The translations under genes were made by a program, and so were the position numbers. From NCBI GenBank assembly GCA_007449985.2, contig VIIQ02000047.1, positions 124,001-188,000 on the forward strand: a stretch of 64,000 nt of DNA, given 5' to 3'. Position 1 is the first letter of the stretch; each line of letters starts with the position of its first letter. Below, piece by piece: positions 43,026 through 54,740 of this stretch. Origin of the DNA: Desmodesmus armatus. Taxonomy: Eukaryota; Chlorophyta; Chlorophyceae; Sphaeropleales; Scenedesmaceae. The notes beneath the pieces are model-generated. The model ran no database searches. It was not told the origin of the DNA and saw nothing but the letters and a program-made list of their open reading frames with translations.

Positions 43026-45802
43026 ATGTTGTTCCAAGCACTCAGCCGCAGCTTACTGGGGCTCCCAGGTCATCTGCCTGCCCAAGTGTTGGCCAGCAGC
43101 GCATGCCAGACCTTGCTGCAGCAGATGTCACTGGGCAGCAGCAGTTGTAGTACCTTGCAGATGCATTTGTTCAAGTACACATCATCGATAGCATGCACCT
43201 CGGCAGGCAGCAGCAGTGATGGCCCAGTGTCCGCAGCAACAGCGCAGGAGGGTGCCCCCAGCACCCGCCCTCACCCCGCTGCAGAAGGCACAGCAAGCGG
43301 AGCAGTACATACTTGGCTGACGTCAAGTTGCAGCAGCACCCAAAGATTGACGGTGCTGCTGATGCCTGCTGCAGAGGGCAGCAAGTCGCTGTGGCCTGCG
43401 GCAGCAGTGCAGGCCAGGGGTGTGCACAACAGGCCAGCCGGCAGCGGTGGCAGGGGCAAGGACAGGGGCAAGGGTAGGCTGGGTGTTGCTGCAGTTGGGG
43501 TCACACCTCGCCAGCAGCGCTGGTCTCCACAGTCAGGCAGCAAGGGTGTGTCAGCTTCCGCAAGGCAACTCACAAGCCTGCTGAAGGGCGCTGCAACACC
43601 TCAGCAGCTGCTGCAGCTGCTGCAGCGACACAAGCTGCAGCAGCAGGGAGGGGTGCTGGATGCCATTCATGTAGCAACTTGCTATCATTGCCTTGGGGTA
43701 ATGTGCCAGGCAGATGCTGCAGCAGCAGGCACAACAGTACAGCAGCTGCTGCATCACCTGGACCAGCTGCTCATGTCTGTGCGGGGGCAGTTGGGGCCTC
43801 GACAGCTGAGCAACATCATCTGGTCATGTGCTTACACACAGCACGTGGCCCCTCTTGGCCAGCTGCTGCCAGACTTCCTGCAGCCAGGCACACTGTCACG
43901 TGCCAACAGCTGGGATGTATCCAACGTGCTGTGGGCGCTGGCCAGTCTGGAGCAGCAGGTGCCACAGCAGCAGCTGCAACAGCTGGTGGATGCTGTTGTC
44001 AGTCAAGCAGACAATGCAGCACCCCAAGGCATCAGCAGCAGTGTGTGGGCCCTGGGCAAACTGGGGTACCATGTGCTGCAGCAGCAGCAGCTGAGTGTGC
44101 TGCTGGAAGCCTTCACTGCTGCGGGGATGCTGAGCAAGGCAAACACACAGGATATCGCCATCCTGCTATTGGGCATGGCCTACATGGGCCAGCAGCTGCC
44201 TGATGCTCAGCTGCGGCTGCTGGAGGACGCCCTTGTCAGCAAGCTCAGCAGGGCAAACACACAAGATGTAGCCAACTCTCTGTGGGCTGTGTCTGAGCTG
44301 GGGCAGCAGATGCAAGCTGAGCCGCTTGGGCAGTTGCTGGGAGCGATTCTTAAACAGCTGCACAGTGCTGTTCCCCAGGACATCTCCCACACACTCCTGG
44401 CCGTTGCCCGGTTCAGGCATGTTCCTGTGAAGCTCCTGAAGGCTTTGGAGCAGCAGCAGCATGTGCAGCGGTTCTTGGCAGCAGCAGAACCTCAGCAGCT
44501 GGCCAACGCAGCCTGGGCATGTGGGATGCTGGGGCACAACAGCAAGCAGCTGCTGGGGCATCTGCTGCAGCAAGCTGTGAACCTGCTGCAACAGGACAGC
44601 AGCAGGTTTGTGTGTCAGGCTCTGTCCAACCTGTGTTGGGCAGTCGCCGTGCTTGACATGCGTCAGTGCGTGCACGCAGTGCTGCAGTTGGCAGAAGCTG
44701 CCAGCAGGGTGTGGGGGTCAGCAGCACCTGAAGGCCTGCAGCAGCTGTACCAAGCACACCTGTGGTTGCTAGACCACAGCCTTGCAGCAGCAGAGGGTGG
44801 CAAGGGTCCAGGGCTGCTGCAGGTGCTGTCGCAGCAGCAGCTGGACGAGTGCTGCAGGGCATGGCAGGATCAGGTGGCATCTGGGGCTTTGCAAACACCC
44901 TCGTCAATGCAGCAGTGGGTGTTTGCGGCCCTTCAGCAGCTGCCAGGCTGGCAGGTCCCTCCCCAGCAGGAGGTGCTCACAGCCGACAGCAACTTCAGCA
45001 TCGACATAGCAGCAGTGACGGCAGCAGGTATCAGGCTGGCTGTGGAGGTTGATGGGCCCAGCCACTTCAACAGCCCTGGTAACAGGGTCAACGGCCCCAC
45101 TCAGTACAGGATCAAGGCGCTGACAGCTCGGGGCTACACAGTGGTCAGCATACCCTACTGGCAGTGGGATGCTTTGAGGGGGTCACAGCAACAGCAGGAC
45201 TACCTGAAACGGAGACTGCAAGGTATGCAGCAAAAGATGCTTTGAGAGTTCACTGCATGACTGGCCTGAAGCCTTGATGGTGTGCCTCACTGGGGTGGGG
45301 TGGGTCACCCAACACGGTGTTGATGGCAAGCCGTTGCACTCCAAATCATCCTAGAACCCTGTACTACTGCAGTCATTGTCAGCATTGTCACGGCAGATAG
45401 ACTCCTGCTGGGGATTTCCAACAGCTTGCATGCATTGCCACCCAATGTGCAAACGCTGCCAGCCTGCGTCAGCGCATCCGTCACGGTCGGCAAGGACTGC
45501 AGCCTTGCTGACATACATGCACTTTGGCAGCATCGTCTGTTCTTGCTGGCAGTGCATCCAATACTCTGGCAGGCCGTGGTTCCACTCAGTCAGCAGCGTG
45601 TGCAGCTGGGGTACAGCAACATGACCGCCATGCGATGCTGTTTGCTGCCTCTGTGCCTGCGTTACCTGCAGGGCTCATCCCCTCTACTGAGCCAGTGGCT
45701 GCTGCTGTGTCAGCTCCAGCAGAGCAGCCACCTCCAACTGCCACACAAGGGTCCAGGAGGAGGGTCAGGAGCACCAAGAGGAGGAGGGACAGCATTCACT
45801 AA
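43026..45802 (+). CDS. RAP-4: OPR-like/RAP-domain protein beyond PsbO
   Basis: Fourth and most divergent copy; exons 43026-45222 and 45672-45802, 775 residues from the ATG at 43026. That start is chosen because MLFQALSRSLLGLPGHLPA aligns with the other N-termini; an in-frame ATG at 42906 would add 40 unrelated residues. The repeats read LSNIIWSCAYTQH, VSNVLWALASLEQQ, IAILLLGMAYMGQQ, VANSLWAVSELGQQ, LANAAWACGMLGH, LSNLCWAVAVLDMRQ. The first repeat differs most (AIHVATCYHCLGVMC in place of GIAVAAAYHRAGKL). The RAP domain keeps FSIDIAAVTAAG, LAVEVDGPSHF and IPYWQW. Exon 2 joins in the same phase as in RAP-1 and RAP-2 and encodes GLIPSTEPVAAAV and GSRRRVRSTKRRRDSIH. No rsmH fragment follows, so this copy is probably the oldest or was moved past PsbO. 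Confidence 0.87.
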
Positions 45803-46310
45803 CACAGGCAGGACGACAGAGTGGCACTGCTAGCAGGTGAAGCCAAAGCACCAAGTGCGCCGCCAGGCTGGTGCAAGCACATAGAACAGTGCTCACAGCA
45901 TTTTGCAAGGGCTGTGCTGTACAGGAGTACTAGTCACTGATCAGGTCGGGCCTGCTGTGCTGACGTAGGTGTGTGCTGGTGGCATGGGGTGGTAGGTCAC
46001 GTACATCCTGACACGCCAAGGCTGCCGCAGCCTCAAGTTGATCGAGCAGACTGTCATGCCGCATGGGACGCTCCCTGGCTGCCAGCACTGCGGCAGTGCT
46101 GCTGCCCAGCGTTGTTATTGAGCTACCCCGAGCCTCAGGGTTGTACCTGCCAGGGTTTCACCTGCCAGGCAAGCCAGCCACAACACCTGCTGCCATCACC
46201 GTTCCCCACGTGTTCTGCCTATGCATGTGTGCACATGCAGGCCACGCAACCTGTCGCGGGCCCTGGCTACATTTTCTACGGCCCCAGCACCTTGCACAGG
46301 GCAAAGCGGC
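45803..46310 (+). other. Diverged copy of the RAP 3' flank
   Basis: Similar to the flanks after RAP-1 and RAP-2 (gtggcactgctagcaggtgaagccaaag-like start, ending ccccagcaccttgcacaggg). The similarity stops where those flanks enter the rsmH fragment. The TGTAA of the other two copies is not kept. Confidence 0.6.
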
Positions 46311-48496
46311 ATCTCAGCAAGCAGATCTGTGGTGGCCACAATGACAGCGGTGCGGCAGCAGCATATGTCGACTTGGTGCCTGCAGCAGCATCGTTGGTCT
46401 GCTAAGGCCCAGGCTGACCATATGTGAGCTCTGGCCTGGACATTTGCTATAGTGCAGCAAAAGCAGTGTGCTGCCTGTTTATACACTGTGGTTGCAGCTA
46501 GCAGGTTATCCTGCTGGTCGAGTCAACTGACATCGGCCTTGGTGCTACAGCATCAGCATCAGCATCATGTAGCACCTGTTACACCTCCAGGCTGCATGCA
46601 GCTGATGCCATTTGCGGTGCCTTCTCTGCTGCTACTGGTGTCAGGGGTAACACCATTGGTGTTGATGCAGGATTGAGTTCAAACGGCGCTCAAATGTTGT
46701 CAGCTGCAGGCTCCCTCGGTGGGCAGTATGCACCACGCCGTTGCATGCACCGTGACGGTCAGGAGTGCCTATGGTGATGCCAGCGCGGCTGAGATCCTGG
46801 CAACTGGGGGTTGCACACCACTCCTTAGTAAGCAGGGCACCAAACGGTTCCTGGAGTCTCTGCCAGAAGCCTTCTTGGAGTGTTGGTTGAGGATTGTTGA
46901 CCAGCCTGGGATGCAGTATGTTCGCATGTGATGCACTGATCATGGCTATATGCCTGGCCCAGTGGGAGATGGGGTTTTTCGGTTGGCTCTTGAGGCTCAT
47001 GGTGTTGATAGCACGGACATGTGCACGAGTTCGTCAGGTCGTGTGTCCAAAGGGCCTACAAGCCAGAAGGGCCAAGCCTGAAGGGCCTTGATGTTACAGG
47101 GGCGTTTGTTTTAGCAGCACTGCTGCAGTGTTGCTGGGCAACGTTGTCCAGACCAGCCGTCTCAGGCGGCTTGGTCTAGTCATGCCAGTGTGATACTCTG
47201 GACTCTCGGCACAAGCAGGTGCTTACACAGCATGGTGTTTGACACATGAGTTCTTGCATCCAACAGGTGTGTGGACTTGTACTTTAAGTGGCTGTTGAAA
47301 CCTTTTGATAATAGCTTCAGGGTCCCATCGCCAGGTGGACAGGACTCCCAGTGGACTGACAGAGCGTCAGCAACACCCAGACCACTGAAGTAGGAGGGGT
47401 GTTGAATGTCAAGGTACGGGTGGAGGTAGAACCACAGACGGCTTGTGCGTCATTGGCGTGGATCAGGGCGGTTGCTGTCTGGTTGTCGTGATTGACGGCG
47501 TGATTGTCCGGAGAGACACTGCTGTCACTCCGGACCACAAGGGTGCAAGTCTGACGTGCACTATGGTGCATTCAGATTGTTACCGTTACGACTGTGCAAT
47601 GCGTTGCTTTTGAGCAGCTCTGGGTCTCCCAAACTTTCGATGTGTCACGGTCTTGTGACAGATCACCAAAGCCCCGGGGACGCAAACAGCTTCCCCTATG
47701 TGCTGCACGGATACCATCAGGGCGCCAGGTTTTTGCTTGTAGAATTGACTGCGGGTCGTGCCGTGTTAGACGTGTGGACTTCACACCTTTTCATTGCGTA
47801 CGTGTGCACGGGGCAGAAGGGGACTGCGACTCGTTCCCCTTACGTTAAGGCAATGCAAGAGATCTTCTAGCACCAGTTCATGCAATGTCGTTGGCCTGAG
47901 AGCTGAGTCCGAGGGCATTGGTCTGGACAACCTTGTTCGTCTCTTTCTCTGCATGGCGGAGGCGGATCGCACCAGGGAGCATGAAGCAGATAGCACAAGC
48001 CAAGGGGTATTGCGACAGGTGCGTGCCATGGCCCGTGGTTCTCTTTCGCACTGTGCTGCTGTTCGATTGAGGTGGGATAGACGGGTCGTGCAAGCGTCAC
48101 GCCAACAGGCGCTGTTGCCGCACATTTGCAACAGTGTTATCCACTTGCAACCGTCTGTGCAGGGCGGTGCAGGAACGGCACAAATCAAGGAAGGGGAGGC
48201 AGTAGCAAAACGGAGTTGCTTGGACAGAGCAGAAGCCCCAAATGCTGGAGTCCAGCCTGCACAAGGTACGTTTCTTGCGGCAGCGTGGTGTCGCACTCCT
48301 GTTGGGTAGGGTTGGGTTGGGCAGGTAGATCAGTTTCTGTTGTTGGCCCATCCTCCAGGAGAGCATGCACCTCAGCACGGTTTGCTACAAACTTATAGAT
48401 CTGTTATCGTTCTGCAGCAGGCTAGCCCGCAATCCCAATCCCATTGTTTTGCCCTCACATGACCTTGGCATGGTGGGCTCCTGGTTGGTCCTTGTC
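46311..48496 (+). other. Unassigned region with degenerate open frames
   Basis: No family was recognised. Three stretches look more protein-like than random: 46719-46931 (frame containing ATGGCTPLLSKQGTKRFLE and FLECWLRIVDQPG), 47556-47870 (LLVELTAGRAVLDVWTSHLF) and 47794-48309 (GLDNLVRLFLCMAEADRTRE). The last two overlap by 77 bases in different frames, as a single ORF broken by a frameshift would. GC is lower than in neighbouring genes and triplet repeats are absent, which suggests a decayed mobile element, but no catalytic motif supports this. Confidence 0.3.
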
Positions 48497-51400
48497 ATGG
48501 CTGTCCCACCCTCTGCAGACCCAGCATCTGCAGGAAGCTACAAAGGGTCAGGAGGCCTAGCTGAACTGGATACAGCAGGTGCAGCAGCAGCAGCTTCATC
48601 CTCGGGCGCTGGCCGTTCCACACCAGCTGCAGCACGGCCAGGGGGTTCAACTGGCCCTGGCCCACCCCCCGGGGCCTTCAACACCAGCAGCAGCAGCAGC
48701 GCAGCCGCGCAGCAAGCAGCTGCAGATGCAGCAGCGCACGTCGCACGCAGCAGAGGGCTGGCCGCAGCAGATGTAACGCCAGAGCCCCCCTCTTCCCAGC
48801 CGCTTGCGCGCGCACAGTCTCAGCAGCAGGGGGACAGCAGCTACTCTGGGCTGCGGCCCCCTAGGGGCTCCTCCCAACAGCAGCAGCAGCTTCAGCAGCA
48901 ACAGCAGCATCAGCAGCTGCAGCAGCACCTGCAGCAGCAGGTAGAGCACCTGCAGCAGCAGCAGGAGTCCAGGCGCAAGCAGCAGCAGATGGCGGCACAG
49001 GCAGCAGCACAGGTGGAGCTTGATCCTGATGTACTGCCCAAGGGTCTGCAGCGTGACTTGTCCCTCCTGCGGGTAAGAGGCAAGAATGTATTGGCAGCAG
49101 GCAGCGGCAGGGCTGCAGCTTGCATGCAGCTTGGTAACGGTTGCTGCATGGGGAACTGAAGCAGTCTGGGAACTGAAGCAGTCTGAATGAGAAATGGTTG
49201 GCGCAGGCAGTGAGGAAGGCAAGGGGCAGACAGAAGCTGGGTGTGCACCATGCATCATGGGTGGTTTTGCGAACGCGGAGGAATCGGGCCAGGGCTGCGA
49301 AGGAATCATCGCAGGCACAGGGCAATTCATGCGTCAATACGTGTGCAGAACCGCCGAAGGGGACCCAAAACCACTCCTCCCAACACTCCCTCCACATCCC
49401 CCTTGCATCCGCCCGCAGGAGCGTCGGTCTCTAGCTGAGCTGGCAGTGTCAATCACCCATCTCACTCCTCCCAACACTCCCTCCTCCTACCCCGTGTGTG
49501 ATTTTACCGCAGGAGCGTCGGTCTCTTGCTGAGCTGGCAGTGTCAGAGCTTGGCCTGGACTCATTCAGCCCTGAGACCAACGTGGCCACCATGGTGCAGC
49601 GCCTGCTCAAGAGCGGTGTGCTGACACACAAGAGCGTGGAGTACAGGTAAGGCTTGGACTGGGACGTTTTGCTGGGGTTTGCGCATGCGGTGTACTCAGT
49701 ACATGCATTCACTAGACGTGAGTGTGCCTGCTGACACACAAGGTAAGGCCTGGATTGGGGTTCTGCGCTGGGGTTTTGCGCATGCAGTGTACTTGTTGCA
49801 TGCAATCAGAAGAGGCCTAGTCGCCAATATGCTGTGATGAGTCTGCTTATCTCAAGAGGGTGGATACAGTTGAGGCCTGGACTGGGGTTTTGCGCTGGCG
49901 CTGCGCATGCAGCGCACCCTGTACATGCATTCAGTAGATACCTAGGGCCTAGGCGTGCTGTGAATGAGCCTAGTGGCTCAACAGAGCGTGGAGTACAGGT
50001 GAGGCTTGACTGGGGTTTGCGTATGCAGTGCACTCAGTACATTCATTCAGTAGAGGCTCAGACGCGTTGTGAATGCGCCTGCTGGTCCACACTCTAACAG
50101 CTGGGAATGCAGCTGTGCGCTGTGGTGTGCTTCGGCAATGAGGGCACTTGTCGAGAGTGAGCAGACAGTCCAGCTCATGGTGTAGGTGAGCGTGTGGTGT
50201 TCTGGGTGGCGTGGGTTGCAACTTGCATGGGTGGTCTGGGGGCATAGCTTGGTGCCTTGAGGCTCACAAGGTGCTGTCATCCATGGGTGCACGAACATGG
50301 GCGCTGCTCCATCCTCTCCCGCCATTGGCCCAACCCCTCCACCTCTTCCTGCCACAGCTCCTGCGCATGATTGCAATCAACCCTTTCGTCTTCCCCCCCC
50401 CCCATCTGCGTGCAGGAAGCGCTCCAAGGGCATGCAGCCCAGTGACTACAACAGGGGCACCATCACCAGCGCTGGACTCATCCGCTGCAGCTGCCACGGC
50501 AACGACATCACCATGAGCGAGTTTGAGCAGCACAGCAACAGCCAGATACACCGACCCGCTGAGTACATTTTCATCCGCAGCATTGACATGTCACTCAAGG
50601 TGGGTGCAAACAGGAGGGCAGGGGAGACAGGGAGACAGGCAGGCGGGTGGGGAAGGGGCGGGGGGGAGAGGCAGACAGACTGGCCAGTAAGCAGATAGGC
50701 AGGGACATGACGTGAGTGCGGCAAGAGGGCAAGGTGGGTGGGTGGTCCCAGTGGGGAGCACAAGGGGGGGGGTGGCTAGTGTGCATTGCACCAGACGGCT
50801 TTCTTGCAAACTTCAACCGCGGGCCCTGGGTTTGCCTGGGTGGGAGCAGCTGATGCAGCAGGCGCGCCTTGATGCTTTGAGAGGCCCTACCTGCATCCAC
50901 AGTCTTGCACAGCGCGCTGCGAGCTGAGGTGTCATCGCCCCTCAAGAACTGTATCAGTTTGCGCCTCAGGCAACCCAATCACGTCCTACCAAACCCCCGC
51001 ATCGCTGCTGCCATCTTGCAACATCCACGCCTTGTACATCCGTCCATCTGCTGACTCGCTTGCCTGCCTCCCTGCCTGCCCTCTTGTTTGTCTGTACCTC
51101 CCTGCATCAATTTTCCCCCCAGAGCTTTGCGTTGCTGCTGATGAACCGGCCACTGGACTGCAGCCTATGGTACTGTGCCTCCTGCAGCGAGGGTGGAGAG
51201 CTGCTGTGCTGTGACGGCTGCCCCGCTGCCTTCCACACCAGCTGCCTGGGGGCGCAGCCACAGCCAGCACCCAACAGCGAGTGGCTCTGCGGGGAGTGCA
51301 GGAGGGTGAGTGGGGCTGGTCGTACTCTTGTCACTCGTATCACTCTTATTCACGTTCATGCATGTTCATGGCGTTTGGCAACTGAACTTGTGGTGCTGCG

Positions 51401-52201
51401 GTCGGGGTATCACCCCGGTAAGGGCTGTCGTCTCTCCTGTGTGTGCTCCTGCTCGAAGCAGCAATCGTATGTGTCACACCCACTTCTAACGCATCATGTT
51501 GGACCTCACCCTCACTCGTTCCTCGCTCCCGTCTCATTCCCCTCACTCCCACTCCCACGCCCTTTGCGCCAGGCTGGCAAGGTGCCCCGTTGGTCCGCCA
51601 GGGGTGCCACCCGCCGCCAAGTGCCCCTGCCAGGAGCAGCAGCACCAGGCAGCGGCCCCTCCCCGCAGCAGCCCCGCCGCACCAGCCTACCTTCCCCTCG
51701 AGACATCAGCAACAACGGCAACGGCGGCAGCAGGGGCGCACCGCCTGCAGCAGCAGCAGCAGCGATAGCGGCAGCAGCAGCAAATCGCAGCGGCAGCAGT
51801 GACATGGGTTACACCATGCCGATCGCACCATCTGCGCGAAGCAGTAGTTACAATATGCAGGGCGCAGCGGGGTACAGCGCAATGGAAGACCCCGCCGCTG
51901 CTGCCGCCGCCGCTGCTGCTACTGGGGTCTATGGAGGCTATCTGGGGCAAGATTCCCCTGCAGCGGCTGCTGCTGCAGCAGCAGCAACTGCGGGGTACCC
52001 CCAGCACAGCCCTTGGCCTGGGTTTGGTGCATCCATACAGCAGCAGCAGTTGCCGCCGCTGCCTCCCCCACAGCAGCAGCAGCAATTCCCTGGCAGGTCG
52101 GGTCTGTCCGGCTTGCAGGAGCAGTACATTCCCGGTGGTGGTGGTGGCGCGGGTAGTGGGCAGTACGGCTCTGCACACCTGATGCCCTCACAAGGCAGCG
52201 G

Positions 52202-52244
<43 letters not shown>

Positions 52245-53648
52245 TTCATGCAGCAGCTTATGGCATACCAGCAGCAGCAGGGCCCTAGCATGACTACTGC
52301 TGCTGGTGGCCTGGGGGTGCCTGTGACTAGAGCGGACTATGGTTTGACCCAGCGACCCCAGCAGCTGCAACAGCAACCACAACAGCAGCAGCAGCAGGGG
52401 TCTTCTGCTGGTGGCCTTGAGAACCTACTGGCTGGGCTGCTGACTGCTGCTTCTGCTGCTGCTGGTGACACAGCAGCGCAGCAGCAGGGTGGCGGTTACA
52501 CCAGCAGCATGCAGCAGCAGCAGGGTGCTGGTGTGGATGCGTCAGCAGTGGATGTTATGAGTGTGGTAAATCAGCTGCAGTCGCTGTCAGGAAACCCGCA
52601 GGCAGCGGATGGTGTGCTGCAGCAGCTGCAGGACCTACTCACACAGGTGAGGGTACTGCTGGAAATGCAATTTGGAAAGGCGATGCAATCTTGCATTTGT
52701 CGTCTACTGAGACTTTAAGACGGTAGCATGTTGTGGTGAAGTATCCTTTTTGCGCAATTTAGTGGCATAGGCCATCCCACACTGTGGTGCAGATGCAGCT
52801 TGGCCATGTCTTTCAGTGTAGCATAGGGTGTAGCATATGTCCTCAGGATGTTCGAAGTCGTGCAGGCAGCATGTTTGTGCATATGGCACACCACCCACCT
52901 TATGTCATTCTGCTGGTGAAGCAGCGGTGTGGTGCTTGTGCTAGCATCCACACACTCATTACTGCGGTCACTCAGTCACTCAGTCACTCAGTCACTCATT
53001 TGACCCTACTCCTGTGCACACCGTTGTCTGCTGCAGGGCGGTCTCCAGACACTGCTGGGTTCAGCAAGCATGCCCCCCGCTGCTGCCCAGTCAGCTCCTC
53101 CCACACAGTCAACAGCACCCCCACAACCGCCACCACCCCCAGCAGCAGCAGCAGCAGCAGCAGGAGGTGGTGGGGCAGCAGGCAATGGCGGTCCTGCTTC
53201 AAGGGTCAGGGGTGATCAGGACCTGCATCGGCTCATGAATGCACTGGCTGGCAAGGCAAGCAGCCGGCCACCCTCAGCACCACCACCACCAGCAGCAGCA
53301 GCAGCAGCAGGGGGTGCAGATGGTGGGGGAGCAGCTGGACGGGCAGGCAGTGGCACCCTGCAGCAGCAGATACAGCAGCAGCAGCAGCAGCAGCAGCAGG
53401 TGAGACAGAGGGAGGCGTCACCCATGCCTCCTCCCTCAGCGCTGTCTGCTGCTCACAGCTTGCTGTCGCTGCTGGATCCCTTCCAGCAGCAGCAGCAGCA
53501 GGGCGGACAGCCCGACTGGACTGCACTGGCAGCGGCGGCTGTGGCAGCAGTAGCAGCACAGTCACGCGGTGCTGACGCATCAGCTGGTGCAGCAGCCGCA
53601 CCTGGCAGCATGCTCCAGCAGGGGCCAGACGTTGGTCCTGGCATCCCC

Positions 53649-53682
<34 letters not shown>

Positions 53683-54590
53683 AGCTGCTGTCAGTGTTCA
53701 ACCCTGGTGGTAACCAGGGTCCTGTCAGTACTTCAGCGTTTCTGAGTAGGATGCTGGAAGTGAGCTCCCAGCTGGGCGGGCCAGGTCCCGGTACAGCAGC
53801 AGCAGCAGCAGGGCCGAACAACAGCAATGCTCCCGACGCTGCTGGTGCGATGCGCTACCCTCCACCACCACCAGCAGCAGCAGCAGCAGCAGCGGCGGGT
53901 TTGGATGCTGAGGGGCCGTCTGCTGTGCTGCTGCGTACTGCCACTGCTGCCCTAGCAGCACTAGGAGGGCAGGAGCAGCAGCAGCAGGGCGCACTAGATT
54001 TGGAGGCTGCGTTGGCTGGGCTGCAGCAACAGCAGCAGGGTAGGACGGCATTCTCTGCTGTCTCTGCAGCCCGGCCTGGTGCAGCAGCATCTGGAATGGG
54101 TGGTGATAGGCGACATAGCTACATGAGTGCAGCACACCAGCAGCAGCAGCAGTCGTTTGGTGGTACAGCTGCAGACGGCGGGCCGGATGTGTCGCCGAAG
54201 GGGGAGCCAGGAGCGCGGCTTGATCAGCAGCAGCAGCAGCAGACGGCGGCGGCTGCGAGGGCCAGGGGTAGCAAGCGGTCTCGGGCGCAGGCCTCAGAGG
54301 GTGCGGTCCCTGGGGAAAGTGGGGGTCTAGGGTTTCTAGCTGACGCAGCCGCTCAGCAGCAGCAGCAGCACAGGGGTGCAGGGGGTGCAGGGGGTGCTGC
54401 TGCTGCTGCGGACCCAGCCGGGCAGGGTGAGGGTGATGATGATGCAAGGCGTGCTGCTGTTGCGGAGGCGTTGCGTGATGCGACAGCGATGGTGAATGCA
54501 GTGCTGGGGGCGGCTGATCTGTCTGAGGCGCGGCAGGTGGTGGCGGCTGGGGGTTCGGCGCTGCTGTCGGCTCTCGGCAGCCTGCTGTAG
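48497..54590 (+). CDS. TDBD-PHD finger chromatin protein with long Gln/Ala-rich tails
   Basis: Predicted nuclear regulator. Exons: 48497-49072, 49513-49646, 50416-50599, 51123-51305, 51573-52646, 53037-54590. Phases agree and give about 1,234 residues. The start is uncertain; in-frame ATGs also lie at 48470 and 48365. Exons 2-3 encode a Tify-domain-binding (TDBD/Jas-binding-like) module: VATMVQRLLKSGVLTH, then YNRGTITSAGLIRCSCHGND, FEQHSNSQIHRPAEYIF. Exon 4 encodes a C4HC3 PHD finger: WYCASCSEGGELLCCDGCPA, FHTSCL, WLCGECR. The TDBD-PHD order matches land-plant IDM1-like proteins, but the GNAT acetyltransferase domain that follows there is absent. The remaining 870 residues or so are low-complexity Gln, Ala, Gly, Pro and Ser, with basic RARGSKRSRAQ near 54270 as a possible NLS. 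Binding partner and histone target cannot be told from the sequence. Confidence 0.83.
49370..49550 (+). repeat. Tandem duplication of the acceptor and start of PHD-gene exon 2
   Basis: About 90 bases are repeated: cactcctcccaacactccct, then a pyrimidine-rich stretch, CAG, and gagcgtcggtctct. Copy 1 runs to about 49457 and copy 2 starts at about 49463. Both have a usable acceptor (49418 and 49512) and encode ERRSLAELAVS, but only copy 2 continues into the conserved exon. Using the first acceptor would read into a stop unless a cryptic donor is used. Confidence 0.85.
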
Positions 54591-54740
54591 CAGCGACACT
54601 TGACAGGCGCTGCTGCAGCAGCGGCACTTGCCATATGCTGCTGCAGCAGCCGCACTTGCTGCTGTTGCGGAGGCATTGCGTGATGCGACAGCGATGGTGA
54701 ATGCAGTGCTGGGGGCTACAGACCTCTCTGAGGAGACTTG
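54449..54740 (+). repeat. Duplicated end of the last PHD-gene exon
   Basis: The block encoding VAEALRDATAMVNAVLGA (about 54460-54512) recurs about 207 bases downstream, after the stop, at about 54666-54720. The copy diverges after TDLSEE. It lies in the 3' UTR or just beyond and is not needed for the protein. Confidence 0.85.

Larger units (their letters stand above)
24282..46310 (+). repeat. Segmental tandem array: RAP gene + flank + rsmH 3' fragment
   Basis: The order is rsmH, RAP-1, rsmH fragment A, RAP-2, fragment B, RAP-3, fragment C, PsbO, RAP-4. The RAP genes align along their length. RAP-1 and RAP-2 share almost identical 3' flanks (27482-27960 and 31867-32340) leading into an rsmH exon-6 fragment, and RAP-4 keeps a weaker copy of that flank to about 46310. 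The simplest reading is repeated unequal duplication of a unit made of rsmH 3' end plus RAP gene, with only the first rsmH left intact. RAP-1 to RAP-2 spacing is about 4.4 kb. RAP-2 to RAP-3 spacing is about 5.6 kb, partly because of an insertion. Confidence 0.85.
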
